Source: Symbiodinium kawagutii
Lineage: Eukaryota > Sar > Dinophyceae > Suessiales > Symbiodiniaceae
Length of the DNA: 64,000 nucleotides
Assembly: GCA_009767595.1 (NCBI GenBank)
Contig: VSDK01015564.1
Span: 116,889-180,888 of the forward strand
Direction of reading: 5' to 3'
Shown here: positions 35,575 to 46,920 of the stretch, piece by piece
Layout of the letters: every line of letters starts with the position of its first letter
How positions within the stretch are numbered: the stretch's first letter is position 1
Made by a program: the position numbers and the translations under genes
The notes under the pieces: generated by a model
Database searches by the model: none
Told to the model about the DNA's origin: nothing
What the model saw: the letters and a program-made list of their open reading frames with translations, nothing else

Positions 35575-35777
35575 TCTCAGTGGAGACGTTGCGAGCCCTG
35601 GGAGCGATCATCGATTTCCAAGCGGACTTGGTAGCATTCCGCAATCTCGACAAGTACAAGGTGGTGCCGTTGACACGTTCGGCATCAGGACATCAGCTCT
35701 TGGACCTCACAGCTGACTTGTACAGTATGGCTAAGGATTGCAAGACTGCGATCCCAAGCCTAGCCGATTTTTGCTAG
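35478..35777 (+). pseudogene. C-terminal part of the retropepsin domain in a shifted frame
   Basis: The frame contains GTLRVHALDKGMGPILISV, ETLRALGAIIDF and QADLVAFRNLD, typical of the end of a copia protease. It overlaps the end of the Gag frame and is -1 relative to it. A one-base deletion near 35515-35530, or programmed -1 slippage, would explain the break. No clear slippery heptamer was seen. It ends at a TAG at 35775-35777, well before the next ORF. Confidence 0.7.
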
Positions 35778-36045
35778 GGACAGCACCTCCCGACTTTGGT
35801 GCCTGACAAAGTTGGAGAGGACCCAGGGAGTAGTCGACAGGCAGAAGGTAGTAGGGAGGATTCAGAGACAAGAATGAATCAGAATCAGGGGAGTCATGTT
35901 TTGGGGGATGGGGTGAACCTGAAACATGACGAACACACATGCATACATACACACACGTGCGCGCAAGATGTCCTTGACACCTCAGAGCCGCAGCTTTTGT
36001 GCCACTTGAGTTCCAGTCAACCCCCAGCCACTGCGGAGACTAGCC
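35778..36045 (+). other. spacer between the protease region and the second ORF
   Basis: About 270 bp with a CA-rich run (ACACACATGCATACATACAC) ending GTGCGCGCAAGATG. It is open in the Pol frame, but the residues there look non-coding. It may carry a start or re-initiation signal for the next ORF. Confidence 0.5.
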
Positions 36046-36771
36046 ATGCCCTCGAAGACCAAGGCAGACTATGCTCGCGAGCTGTTGGCATTGGGCGAAG
36101 TGGCTCCAGAACAATGGAGCCTGACCGAGCTCAAAGTGCGACTGTTGGAGCTGCAGGAGGAGAAGGGCATCTCGGGTCGGAAACAGCGTACCGACCTCCA
36201 ACAATGGGTGGTCCAGTTGAACAAAGCATCCCGCAAGAAGAGCGAGCTGCAGAAGTTTCTCCAGGACCAACTTCGCATCCCGGTGGACACCAATGCCACC
36301 ATTGTGCAGCTGCAGAAAGCTGCAATGGACAAGATCTACCAGGTCAGTGCTGCGGATGGAAGCGACCCTGCCGGCTTCGGCCAGCACAGCTCACTGAGCT
36401 ACATGGAGATCCTCCAGAACCACGAGGGGTACTCGCAGTGGGTGGTCGCAACCTCGAAGGAGGGGCAGTGCTGTGCCAGGTTGCAGCGCATGGGCGACTG
36501 GATGGCGAAAGAGAAGGCTCATCCGACAGGACCACAGCCGAGCTTGAAGCTCAAGACCCAGAAGGCCAAGTCCGAAGCCCCATCCAGCGCAGCCAGCAGC
36601 CAAGCCGATGTCACAGTCCTCGAGAACCTGGTTCGCCAGATGGCGGCCCAGATGAACGAGATGAAGGAGGAGATCGAGACTCTGCGGGGCCGCGAGCACA
36701 AGAAGCCAGCTCGCGACCAGGACATGGAAGAGACATCGTGGGGAGCTGTGACACCACGAGCTTCGAAGTGA
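36046..36771 (+). CDS. element-encoded SAP-like/coiled-coil protein (ORF2)
   Basis: 241 codons, starting MPSKTKADYARELLALGE. Residues about 24-60 (WSLTELKVRLLELQEEKGIS..TDLQQWV) have the helix-turn-helix pattern of a SAP-type nucleic-acid-binding motif; this is an inference, not a firm hit. The middle is rich in S, K and A. Residues about 195-222 (VLENLVRQMAAQMNEMKEEI) look like a coiled coil. It overlaps the Pol frame by its whole length and is in +1 relation to it. Coding character clearly favours this frame over the Pol frame here: A, L, K, E and Q rich, without the P/G/R/S-rich look of the Pol-frame translation. It may help package nucleic acid or act as a second Gag-like protein. Confidence 0.7.
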   Translation: MPSKTKADYARELLALGEVAPEQWSLTELKVRLLELQEEKGISGRKQRTDLQQWVVQLNKASRKKSELQKFLQDQLRIPVDTNATIVQLQKAAMDKIYQVSAADGSDPAGFGQHSSLSYMEILQNHEGYSQWVVATSKEGQCCARLQRMGDWMAKEKAHPTGPQPSLKLKTQKAKSEAPSSAASSQADVTVLENLVRQMAAQMNEMKEEIETLRGREHKKPARDQDMEETSWGAVTPRASK

Positions 36772-39700
36772 ATGATGATGCCGCTGAGAAGACTGAGAGC
36801 ATTAGCTTAGGAACAAACCCATGCACGGAACAGGTAGGCAAATTCCTGACTCCGGGGGCCATGCGGTTTTTGAATAGTATAGAGAACGATATAGCAGCTA
36901 ATGCCTTCGAAGCTTTGGCTCATGAACAGAACCAGACCATTTTGGTCGAAGTCGCTTGCAGCCCTAACAGCCGTTTGTCACAGGCTGTGCAACTGTCCGC
37001 CAGGAGAGAGAATGCAGCAATCCGTTGTGCGCAATGGAATGGCGGTGATTTGGGAACCAACGAGGGTGTCCGGCTGATCATGGATGTCATCAGTAGGAAC
37101 AAACCCAAACATGTTTTCATTTCTCCCGAATGTGGCCCATACTCCCCCATGCAGAGCATGAACCAACGTAGCGAGGAACAACGTAGAGACTTAGAAGAGA
37201 AGCGTCGGTTGGTGTTGAAACAATATGTGGGAGGTTGTTGCATAGTTCACCATTGCATGCAGTTGGGAATCCACGTCACCTGGGAGTGGTCGGAACGATG
37301 TCAAGCCTGGAGATTACCCATCATACAACGGTTGCAGGAGAAGTATGGGTTCTACACCGCGGTTGTTCATGGTTGTCAGGTCAACCTTCGTCATTCGGGA
37401 AACCAACGGTTGATGAAGAAAGGTTGGAAGCTGATGACCTCTCATAGAAGGGTTTCCACTCACATGGAGCTGCGGTGTTCATGTCCCAAGGGGTACCAGC
37501 ATGGGGTCTGTGAAGGGTCCATGACACGAACCACGGCTTATTACACTCCGGAGTTTTGCAAACGGTTTGTGGATGCCATCCGGGTTGAGATGAATGGTAA
37601 CCAAGTCAAGGCTGAACTACAGGGCGATGATGGGTTACCACGGTTGTTTGGTAGCGGTAGTAGTTGTTACTGCAAAGAGGTACACGCACATGGCATGAAG
37701 TTGGTCTGTGGCAGCTGCATCAACACCCAGATGGTCCCAGGGGCACCGGGTGGAGCGCTGCTGAGTCGGGAGAGTATGCCGGGAGACCAACAATCCGATG
37801 ATCTGGTTGCTATGGGGGATAGTGCTAAGGGGATTAGTGATGAGGAGATCCATAAGCAACTCTATCGCCTTCATGCTTCCACTGGTCATGGTAGTGTCCG
37901 TAACCTGGTGCTGGCTTTGAAGAAACGAGGGGCCAGTGAGAGGGTCATCCGGTTGGCTGAGCAGTTCAAGTGTTCCGTGTGTGAAGCTGGTAGGAAAATC
38001 ACGAGCAAGAACGTTGCGTCCTTGGAACCTTTGCCCCCCAAATGGTCGGTTGTGTGTGCTGATGGTGGTCATTGGACTCATGGGGAAACCAAGGAAACCG
38101 TTGGTTTTGCTTTGATCATTGATGAGGGGAGTAGGTTCAGAGTAGCTAGAATCCTAAGTAGGGGAAGAAAACAAACCATGAGTGCTGCACAGTTCATCCA
38201 TTACTTCGAAGAAGGCTGGGCTCAATACTTCGGAAAACCCCACACGTTAAGATTAGACCCAGCCGGTGCTTTCCGTTCAAATGAACTCGAAGCATTTTGC
38301 GATGCCAAATCCATCTACTTGGATTTTGTCCCAGCCGAAGCCCACTGGAAGTTTGGGATCTGTGAGCAGGCCATTCGAGGCCTCAAGGAAGTCATGGATC
38401 GGTTAGTCATGGAGAAGCCAGAGATCTCAGCTGAGGCAGCCTTGGCCACAGCAGTGCAGACCTTCAACCAGCGCGACATGACGCGCGGCTACTCCCCAGT
38501 GCAGCATGCTCTGGGCAGAGCACCAGATGAGACAGGACGATTTGTGAACAGCCTAGAAGGAAGAGATGTGAGAGAGCTCATAGCAAACCCCAACACAGAG
38601 TTCCAGGAAAGCATAGACCAGATGCGCATCGCAGAGCAAGCGCATTCAGAGTGGAATGCAAAGGAGCGAGTCAACAGAGCCATGAACTCAAGGGCCAAGC
38701 GCAGCTTGACCTACCACCCTGGTGACTTGGTCTACTACTGGCGGAAGCAACTACCCAAGAGCCATGGAGGCAACAAGAATGGAGGCTTCTTGGGACCAGC
38801 CAGAGTCTTGGTGACCGAGACCCATCGAGAACCTGATGGGCAACTTCGTGCTGGAAGCTCGCTATGGTTGATCCGAGGAAGACGATTGCTGAAGTGCAGT
38901 GTCGAACAGCTACGACCAGCAACGGAGAGAGAAGAGGTACTGGAGCACCTGGTCACCAACGAAGAGAAGAAGGCTCCATGGACCATTCCCAGGATGGTGA
39001 GTGAGCTTGGCCGTCATGAGTATGAAGATGTGACAGCCGAGGTGCCCACAGAGATCGAATGGGAAGCTGCGCAACAAGATCCACCGGATGAGACGATGGA
39101 AGAGCCAGCGCAACATACCCTCCGAAGATACAATGCGAAAAGGGCCGCTTCACCAGGAAGAGCAGCCGCTAGCTCCCGCTCGGCCAGAGCACGAGCAGAG
39201 AGTCCAGCGACTCAAGAGCTACTAGCAGAAGCCTGGTGGAGTCAGGTAGAGTTTCCTGAAGCTACTGAAGAAGCTGAGGCCTATTGGTCGCATCCAGAGG
39301 CAGCCATTGAACTGGCTGTTGAGATGCGAACAAGCAAGAGAGGAATCCAGCTTGTGACAGAAGACCTCGGTAGCTATGTGGTGACCGCCATAAGGAGAAG
39401 AGCAGTGGAACTCAGTGAGAAGAAGATGGATGCAGAAACCCGTGCTGCGTTCGCCAAGGCTAAAGCAGCAGAGGTGAAGAACTTTATAGCGGCCAAGGCT
39501 TTTGAGAGCCTGCCCGCACATCTTCAACCTCCTCGAAGTCAAGCCATTGGAATGAGGTGGATCCTCACATGGAAGTTGAAAGACGATGGCAGCACCAAGC
39601 CGAAGGCTCGGGCAATCCTGCTCGGGTACCAGGATCCAGGCTATGAACACAGAGCCACGACGACACCCGTCATGACAAAGCAGAGCCGCCAGATGATCCT

Positions 39701-41159
39701 GCAAGTCTCGGCCAATCGAAGATGGAAGATGCGGAAAGGCGATGTGTCAGGAGCCTTCCTCCAGGGTAGAGAGTACCCAACGGATCTTCACTGCATACCC
39801 TGCCCAGAGATTTGCGAGGCCATGGGCATTCCCAAGGATAGCATTACCAAGGTCAAGCGTGGATGCTATGGCCTAGTCGATGCTCCCTTGGAATGGTACC
39901 GAACCATATCCCAGACCTTGGCCAAGCTTGGCCTAGAGAAGACCTGGACTGATCCGTGTCTTTGGGTATGGCGACCACAAGGACAACTTCGAGGCATCAT
40001 CAGCTGCCACGTGGATGATTTCTTGTTCACAGGAGCAGCCGATGACAATGAATGGAATACCATCCTCAAAGAGATCCAGAAGGAGTATGCATGGGGAGAG
40101 TGGGAAACGGAGAAGTTTGTCCAATGCGGAGTGCTCATAGAGGAACAGCCAGACAACAGCTATCACCTCTCACAGCCCAGCTACATGGACAAAGTGAAGG
40201 AGATCCCACTCAGCTCATCCCGAAGACGAGAACAGAACGATAAGTTGAGGCCACATGAAATTACCCAAGCCAGGGCTGCCCTAGGAGCAGTAAGCTGGCA
40301 TGCACAGCAAGTGGCACCCCAGTTTTCAGCAGAAGTAGGTTTGCTTCTTTCAGAATTGGCTCAGGGAACGGTGGATACATTGACAAGAATCAATAAATTG
40401 GTCTATGCTGCAAAATGCCGCAAGGACCATAAGCTGGTTATCCATCACTTTCCCGAGAATGTAGAGTTAGGTCTCTTCATGTGGGCCGATGCGTCAGGAC
40501 AAAACCGTAAGGATGGGAGTAGCACTCAGGGGCTTGTCTTGGGAATCGCACCGATGTCCATGCTTGATGGTCAAATGGAAAAGGTGTCACTCCTGGGATG
40601 GCATTCGAATAAGATCGATAGAATCGTAAGGAGTCCTGGTGCTGCTGAAGCTGCTGCTGTTGTTAATGGGGAGGACCTTCTTTACCATGCGAGACACCAA
40701 TGGGGAGAGCTCTGTAATGGGGGTACCAGTGTTTTCGAGGTTGATGAGGCTGTCCGGTCTGTTCCTGGTTGTGTCGTCTCGGATAGTAGGAATGTTTACG
40801 ATAAGCTGTCCACGGAAGAGTTGAGCACCCAGGGGGCTGAACGTCGTACGAACTTGGAACTCATGTGTATCAAATATTCTCAGAGAACCACGGAACTTAG
40901 AGTAAGATGGGTTCACTTCGAAGCCCAAATGGGCAACGCACTCACAAAAAGTAGCTGTCGCGAGCTCGGGATGTTTTTCCAGTTGGGTAGTCAGTGGACG
41001 ATAGTTAGTGACTCAGCCATGCGGTCGGCACGACAACGTCGGCGAGATGGCATTGACATCTTGGAGAACCACACGAGCACACAACAACCCACGTGTGCGC
41101 ACACGTCTTGCGAAGCTGAATCTGATTCATTCTGTAGGAAGTGGGACCGATGCAAGTGA
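36772..41159 (+). CDS. Pol polyprotein: methyltransferase-like domain, integrase, reverse transcriptase, RNase H
   Basis: The open frame extends back to 35796, but real Pol sequence begins near 36770; the first Met after that is 36861. Residue numbers count from 35796. Residues 385-470 hold a methyltransferase-like fold (VEVACSPNS, SPECGPYSPMQSMNQR with C446). Integrase has the zinc finger H693, H698, C726, C729, and the catalytic triad D756, D821, E857 with the classic 35-residue D-E spacing. Reverse transcriptase has D1316 (KGDVSGAFLQG) and HVDDF (D1407, D1408). RNase H has D1565 (WADAS), E1618 and D1663 (VSDSRN), but N1714 (GNALTK) where the last Asp is usual. Expression probably needs -1 frameshifting from ORF2 or internal initiation. 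No internal stop is present. The last codons run a few bases into the 3' LTR. Confidence 0.92.
41136..41149 (+). promoter_or_regulatory. possible polypurine tract
   Basis: AGGAAGTGGGA, followed by CCGA, directly before the right LTR. It is purine-rich with one T. Position is right for plus-strand priming, but the tract is weak. Confidence 0.35.
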
Positions 41160-41306
41160 ATAACACTTGTGCAGGAATCACCACTTCATGTTATCCGCAG
41201 TTTGGAAAGGAAAAGGACGTAGCGGCTGCCCATCTCGCTGAGCCAGATCGAGCCATAGTGTCCGAACTCCAACTCCACTTTGACTTGGGCATCCCTACCA
41301 CTTGCA
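41151..41306 (+). repeat. 3' LTR of the copia element
   Basis: 156 bp, matching 33735-33890 except for a G in CTCGCTGAGCC. It is followed by GCTGGTATATCCCC, the continuation of the interrupted family B flank. Confidence 0.93.
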
Positions 41307-41309
41307 GCT

Positions 41310-42170
41310 GGTATATCCCCCATTATTGTTGGTCATCATCCCCTATGATTAACCATTAACCAGCTACTTCACCATTGTTGTTGGTTGATTAATATTGATC
41401 GAATCACATCCCTCCAATTGACCAGGCTGTCCATTCCAAATGCTTCCCAGGATCATGGAGGTAAAAGCTTCGCATTCACTGGGTGGAGCGTCAGCCCAGT
41501 CCTACCACAACGCGTCACCATGGGCGGTGGGTTGACCCAGCCGTTGGTTATCATGACTCAAGGGTGGTTACAAGCAGCTGAGGCAGCTTGAAAGCAGCTT
41601 GAAACCAGCCGAATTCGGTTCAATACGTTCCAGTGGGATTCCTTCCTCATTGGCTACAACCGCAAACATATTATAACCGCTAGGGTTTAAGGCAACCTAC
41701 TTGAAACCGAATTACAACCTACTAAACCTCAATCCTTGTGCAAAACCCTCAGATATGTTCACCCACCAACCTGCTCTCAACCCTTGAATTGGTCTAAACC
41801 GCCCTGGCTGATCAAGACTCCTTCCAGAGGTCCCCTGTTGGCTGACTAGCAGTAGCAGGGACATGCTTGACGCTTAGCATTGGGATAGAAACAAATTAAA
41901 CGGATTTGGAAGATACTAAATGGCGTTTATGATGTCAATCCAGTATAGTTAGTAGTGATTTCAAGTACCTTCTTGCTCTACTATAAGTTTCATGTGTGCA
42001 TTCCAATCTAACCTGCGCTGTTCACCCATGGTTCGGTGCGGATCTTGGTGGCTCGACACCAAAACTGGGCCCCCTCGTAAGCGGCTCCATATGCAAGCGC
42101 TGGAAGGGACAGCCAAGAGGCGCTATAGGTCTGGAACGCCACGGTTGTGAGTTGATCGTCATCAATTAAT
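41310..42170. other. DNA right of the copia element, no gene seen
   Basis: Continues the family B flank (GGTATATCCCCCATTATTGTTGG). A mixed-composition stretch follows, with no convincing exon or clean repeat. Confidence 0.4.
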
Positions 42171-42284
42171 CTTGGTGGCTTATGGTCGATCCCTTGCTAA
42201 AAAAATATGTTTAGTGGTTACATGGTCAATCAATCATATCCCAAAAGCACTAAAAACCTAAGTTAGTGGGTATAAGCCATCCAG
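42171..42284 (+). mobile_element. short TIR element, family G
   Basis: Begins CTTGGTGGCTTATGGTCGAT and ends GTGGGTATAAGCCATCCAG, an imperfect inverted repeat. A sister copy lies at 57174-57285, with the same CAATCATATCCCAAAA core. Confidence 0.6.
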
Positions 42285-42489
42285 TAATACTGCTTGAACC
42301 CCCGGTTGACCACCATTGACCGGGTGATGTAACCATCTATGAACCATCAGTTGACCATCTGCTATAGCCATCATTTTACCGGCTCTTAACCCATCAATCG
42401 ACCATCAATCAACCATCAATCAACCATCAATCAACCATGAAACCACTAGCTTTTGATCCATCGTTCGACTGACATCGTTCGAATGGCAA

Positions 42490-42660
42490 CCAGTTGCTAC
42501 TCCAGCCGCGGTGACCGCTGTCCTCCTCAGGTGTGCCCGCAATGAGATGCAGAATCTTCCGTTTATCATCTTCCCTGGAAGCCTTCGCCTTGCCTCAGCT
42601 GCCATCAGTGTGTCTTGACAGCGGCGAGTGAACCGCGACAGGTCATGTATGGTACATGAA
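42490..42660 (-). CDS. possible exon, unknown product
   Basis: GC-richer island. The minus-strand frame reads HDLSRFTRRCQDTLMAAEA and ..GRFCISLRAHLRRTAVT... Exon limits were not determined and no domain was recognised. Confidence 0.28.
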
Positions 42661-42837
42661 CAGGGACATGCCATTTGTAAGTATTGAAAACAGATAAATC
42701 AAAATGTGTAAATAGATGTAAATATATGTGTATATATATATATATGCATTTATCTATTTATGTGCTGATGTATGCGAATATGTTTAAAAACACATGCAAA
42801 TCCGTAGTACTATGTTATTGGGTGGATGGCTGCATGG

Positions 42838-42979
42838 ATGGATTGGTAGATCGATAGACAAATGGATAGATAGATAGATGGACAGATAGATAGATAGATA
42901 GATAGATAGAAAGATACACACATAGATAGATGGATAGACAGACAGACAGATCGATAGATAGATAGATAGATAGACAGAC

Positions 42980-43019
<40 letters not shown>

Positions 43020-43035
43020 GGACACATAGATAGAC

Positions 43036-43074
<39 letters not shown>

Positions 43075-43135
43075 AAAATAGATGGATAGATAGAAAGATA
43101 GATAGATAGATAGATAGATGGACAAATAGACATTT
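42838..43135. repeat. (GATA)n-type compound microsatellite
   Basis: About 300 bp of GATA/TAGA units with GACA, GGAT and AAAT variants. The long Ser/Ile/Tyr/Leu-only minus-strand ORFs over it are artefacts of the repeat. Confidence 0.93.
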
Positions 43136-43499
43136 CTATAGGTAGCAGAAATGTTTTCTGGATTCCGGACCCTCAACGTTTGCTCAGCTGAGTGAGCAAA
43201 GTCAACCCCGAGGACAGGATCTCCACACCACATGGCCTTGAACTCCATCATTGTAAACCACCACCAACCAATGTCAGAAACCACCCATAACCAACACCAT
43301 AAAACACCATTTATATATCTATTTATATTATTATACATATATATATATATATGTATTCTAAGCAATTTCATTTACAACATCGTAAACCACCATTTTAATG
43401 TTTATTTGAAAAATGATAATGTTAATATCATTATATGTATATTTGAATACATATTTATCTATATATATATATACATGCATGTGTAATCAAATGTAAATG

Positions 43500-43606
43500 C
43501 TGGTTTCTTGTAATTGTGAACCCCAAATATGGTTGGTTTATTAATTAACTATAAATGAATAATGAAAAATGATTTGGGGTACACCTATTTTGAGAAACAC
43601 CCACAT
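43500..43606. mobile_element. family C short TIR element
   Basis: Begins CTGGTTTCTTGTAATTGTGA, followed by ACCCC, and ends TATTTTGAGAAACACCCACATG, with GGTTGGTTTATT in the core. Confidence 0.58.
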
Positions 43607-43684
43607 GTATATAATTTTTCAACACTTCTTGGCCATAAACTTCCACCATTCACCATTTGCATGTCTCTAAGGCACTGATGTCCA

Positions 43685-43751
43685 CGGCCACACCTTTCAC
43701 CGCCACGCGCAAGGGAAAGGCTCCACCCGTCGACTCATCCGCAACGGTTTC
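43685..43751 (-). CDS. possible exon, unknown product
   Basis: GC-rich minus-strand island after CAG|GAAACC. One frame reads ETVADESTGGAFPLRVAVKG. The donor is uncertain and no family was recognised. Confidence 0.35.
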
Positions 43752-44232
43752 CTGGCGTTTCATGCACGGGGGCCCAGGGAAGGACATGGGGAAAATCACC
43801 CGGAAAAAAATGATGGTTAATGATAGTTAATGACAGTCAATGGTGGTTAACCATAGAAACTAATGGTTGTTCATGGTGATTAATGATGGTTAATGGTGGT
43901 AAAGAGTAGTGGTTAATGGCAGCTAATGGTGGTTGATGATTGATGGTCAACAATTTTTAGTTAATGGCTGATGAGTTTTGGTTAATGATGAACGCTTGAA
44001 TGATTTACGTTTTATGTTTGATGATCAATACTTTTTGTTTGATGATCACTGGCTGGTGAATACAAATTGACTATCTTGACTCACTCACTTTACCATAATG
44101 ATGTTTAGATTAGATGGTTCATCACACCTTTGGTGAGCATGATAACCGAAAGGAAGGGTTTCAAAGAAGCAGAAAGACACTAAGTAACCAAAAGGAGGCA
44201 AATCGAAGAGTGATTAGTTCGAAATAGTACTG

Positions 44233-44354
44233 TGGCTGTGGGTCAAAACCCTGTACCCCTGGTTCCCCCAGCACTAACCAGGCTGTTTTCCCTATGAACT
44301 TGTTGGTGAACTTATCCCCATGAAATTGGTTGCGGAATTTTGACCCATAAACAT
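44233..44354 (+). mobile_element. family B short TIR element next to an intact copia target sequence
   Basis: Begins TGGCTGTGGGTCAAAACCC and ends TTTGACCCATAAACATATAGC, then CTGGTATATCCCC. This is the uninterrupted form of the sequence split by the copia element. Confidence 0.65.
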
Positions 44355-44576
44355 ATAGCTGGTATATCCCCTACTATTGTTAGTTATCATCCCCTATTAT
44401 GAACCATTAACCAGCTAGTTGACCATTGTTATTGGTTGGTTAACTGCTCATGTACCATTCTCAAATATATAGTTGGTATACATCCCCTACAATTGTTAGT
44501 GAACTCATCCCCTGCTAGCTATTATTGGTTACCAGATGTTACCAGCTATAACCAGCTCTAACCAGCCATACCAAGC

Positions 44577-44723
44577 TGCACTGTCCGCATCTGGTGGCCC
44601 CTTCCCGTTGATGTCCCGGTGGTGGCACCTTTGTGATGCCCGGCACACCGCTGTCCATGCGCAGAGTGGGCTTGGCCGGGACTGGATGACCACCATGGAG
44701 AGCCGAGTTTTCGGGAAGCCAAC
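44577..44723 (-). CDS. possible exon, unknown product
   Basis: 147 bp after CCCAG|GTTGGC, with a possible GC donor. The frame reads VGFPKTRLSMVVIQSRPSP and ..RCHHRDINGKGPPDADSA... The plus strand is also open, so the strand is not certain. Confidence 0.35.
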
Positions 44724-46007
44724 CTGGGAGCAGGGCCGAGTTTCAGTGACCAGCAATGAATCTGGTGGTGGCATGAAAAAAGGGGCGTTGAAGGCATCAA
44801 ATGACTGGCAATCAATCTGGTGGTGGCTTTATAAGGGATTAAAAGAGATTGCGGTCGAGTCATAACTATTTAAGATCAATGGATTTGATGTGGTAAATAG
44901 CTACGGTGAAGAATTCCTGGTAATTAACTCACAATGGGTAATTAACAATGGCCATGATCAATATGAATGACATGTGAATTAAAAGTGATGAACATCAATA
45001 TGGTGATTAACCAGGATGAATACCAATTTCAGTGAACAATTTGATGACCATAGGGACCATAGGTATTAGCTAGTCAATGTCAGGTGAATGGATTAAATCA
45101 ATAATCATTACGGATAATGGATAGCACATGTTTAATCGACAATGATGAGTTGTTGTGTTTGACAATGATTGATGGACGACCACAACTAATGTTTGATCGC
45201 GGTCAATGGTTGATACAGCTGGGACTAATAGGCAACAAAAATGAGACTATACAAACTACATGATTGCTTGAGCCACCAACCAAACGCCAGGGCGTTCACA
45301 TCCATCAGCTTTTGATCCATAGCCGGCTGTGTGAATCGATCGCATGATCCATAGATCAAACGATGGAATTTCATGACGTCAGAACTGAATGTTGATCATA
45401 AAATAATTAATTCATGATAATGGTCAAATATATGATAATTGTCAGGATTCATCTATATCAATTACAATGATGATTACAATCTTCTTCTCAGAATGCTATT
45501 TCTTTTTATATAACATGACAAACAATAAAAATGGTAATTATCGTTTATAGGATACACAACAGCATCCTAATACTCCTTTAGAAATAATTGTCTTGTCTGC
45601 TTGTAACTTGGGTGTACTTCAAAAGAACTGTCTAGATCAAATATATGGATACTATCTACATATGGTGTTCTTCAATTATTGCAACCTCTTGTGAATCTAG
45701 TCAGCCCAGCAATGACAATTCAACCACCATATTTCTTTTACTGTGAGCCTGTCAAACTTGACTTCATTTGCAAATGCTGATGTCTTTGGGGAATTGATGA
45801 GCAATGCTTGAATGTTGCTAGAAATGACCAAGTAACTGGACATGATAGAGAGCCAACAGAGTACAGTGTCGGTGGTTGCTTCACATTGGTTGCCAAGTGC
45901 GCCAAACATGAACAGCTCGATTCAAAATGGATTGCTTTCCATGTGCCTGCGTCAGTGCTATTCTGTCTATCGAATCCTTGATATTGGAACGTGAGTCGTT
46001 GTCCAAC

Positions 46008-46106
46008 ATGGGAGTTTCTCAAAATATGGAAAATGGCTGCTTTATTGCTAGAAATGGTTTCTATTGGATGCTTTGAGGGTACACCTATTCCAAGAAACCA
46101 CCATGA
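46008..46106. mobile_element. family C short TIR element
   Basis: Begins CATGGGAGTTTCTCAAAATA and ends CTATTCCAAGAAACCACCATG. Two more copies follow at about 46349-46442 and 46797-46925, so three lie within 1 kb. Confidence 0.58.
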
Positions 46107-46920
46107 GCACTCCCTGGTGATAATCCGCTGGTGTAACCCTCAGTCATGCCTCATGACATGTCATGACAACGGTGATGCGATGATCTGAGCAACTGCTTTG
46201 CGTCGGATTCATCCTCCGTTGTGCTGATCAAGGCACATGCGATGTCGTAGAAGTGAGCTTCCTCCTAGTGCTGTTCCCAAGCAAAAGGGTTGACACTGTG
46301 CTCAAAATCATTGATTAAATGGGAGATTCAGTTGCTAATAAACCAATTGGGGGTTTCTCAAAATAGGGAACCCCAAAAATGTATTGTCTAGTACTACAAA
46401 TGGTAAATATTGGATGATTTGGAGGGTCCCCACCAATTACATGTGTTTAAACCTGATAGTAAACAGCAGTTCTTGAGCTGTTCTTATTTTGATGCTGGTT
46501 CGTTGACAGCTGGATATCAATGACAAGCAACTAAGGAAACTCACTTCTCAATGTCAATTTGGTGATACATGTTTGAGCAGCGGTATCAAAAGTGGGTACA
46601 AAAGAACACCACAAAAAAATCAGGGCAGCCAATTCAACCTACCCGGTAGATTCATGACTTCAAGGCCCATCTCCCAAGTTTCGGAACAGTGATTGAAAAA
46701 GCATTGCCAAACGAAGCATTTCAAAGGGTCATGGCGCGATCGTTTCAGTGTCCTAAGCAGCCTATCCCACGCTGGAAAAACGTTCTAAACACATGTGGGC
46801 GTTTCTCAATTCAAAGGAGTACCCCAAGGCCAATCATCCAGTTTATTAACCATTTATAGTACTAATTACCGCAATAAGCCAACCACAACTCTGGGGGTTC
46901 CAAAACTGGCTTAAAAAACC

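Larger units (their letters stand above)
33735..41306 (+). mobile_element. Ty1/copia LTR retrotransposon, near full length
   Basis: 7.57 kb, with 156-bp LTRs identical except for one C/G difference, so the insertion is recent. Order: LTR, primer-binding site, Gag plus protease start, protease end in another frame, stop and 270-bp spacer, SAP-like ORF, Pol (methyltransferase-like, integrase, reverse transcriptase, RNase H), LTR. Integrase before reverse transcriptase defines Ty1/copia. Coding DNA is clearly GC-richer than the flanks. AGCT flanks both sides if the element ends are read as GCAAGTG..CACTTGC. If the ends are TG..CA, only GC is duplicated. Only the protease frame break obviously disturbs coding. 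Confidence 0.92.

Noticed and set aside
35796-36760. N-terminal 320 codons of the long Pol open frame as real protein
   Set aside because: The translation is P/G/R/S-rich with no motif, while the overlapping frame (36046-36771) reads as a structured protein. Pol character starts only near 36770.
38340-40260. Apparent change of codon style within Pol
   Set aside because: The impression could not be measured by eye, and the domains on both sides join normally.
42784-43371. Long Ser/Ile/Tyr/Leu repeat ORFs
   Set aside because: They are translations of a GATA microsatellite.
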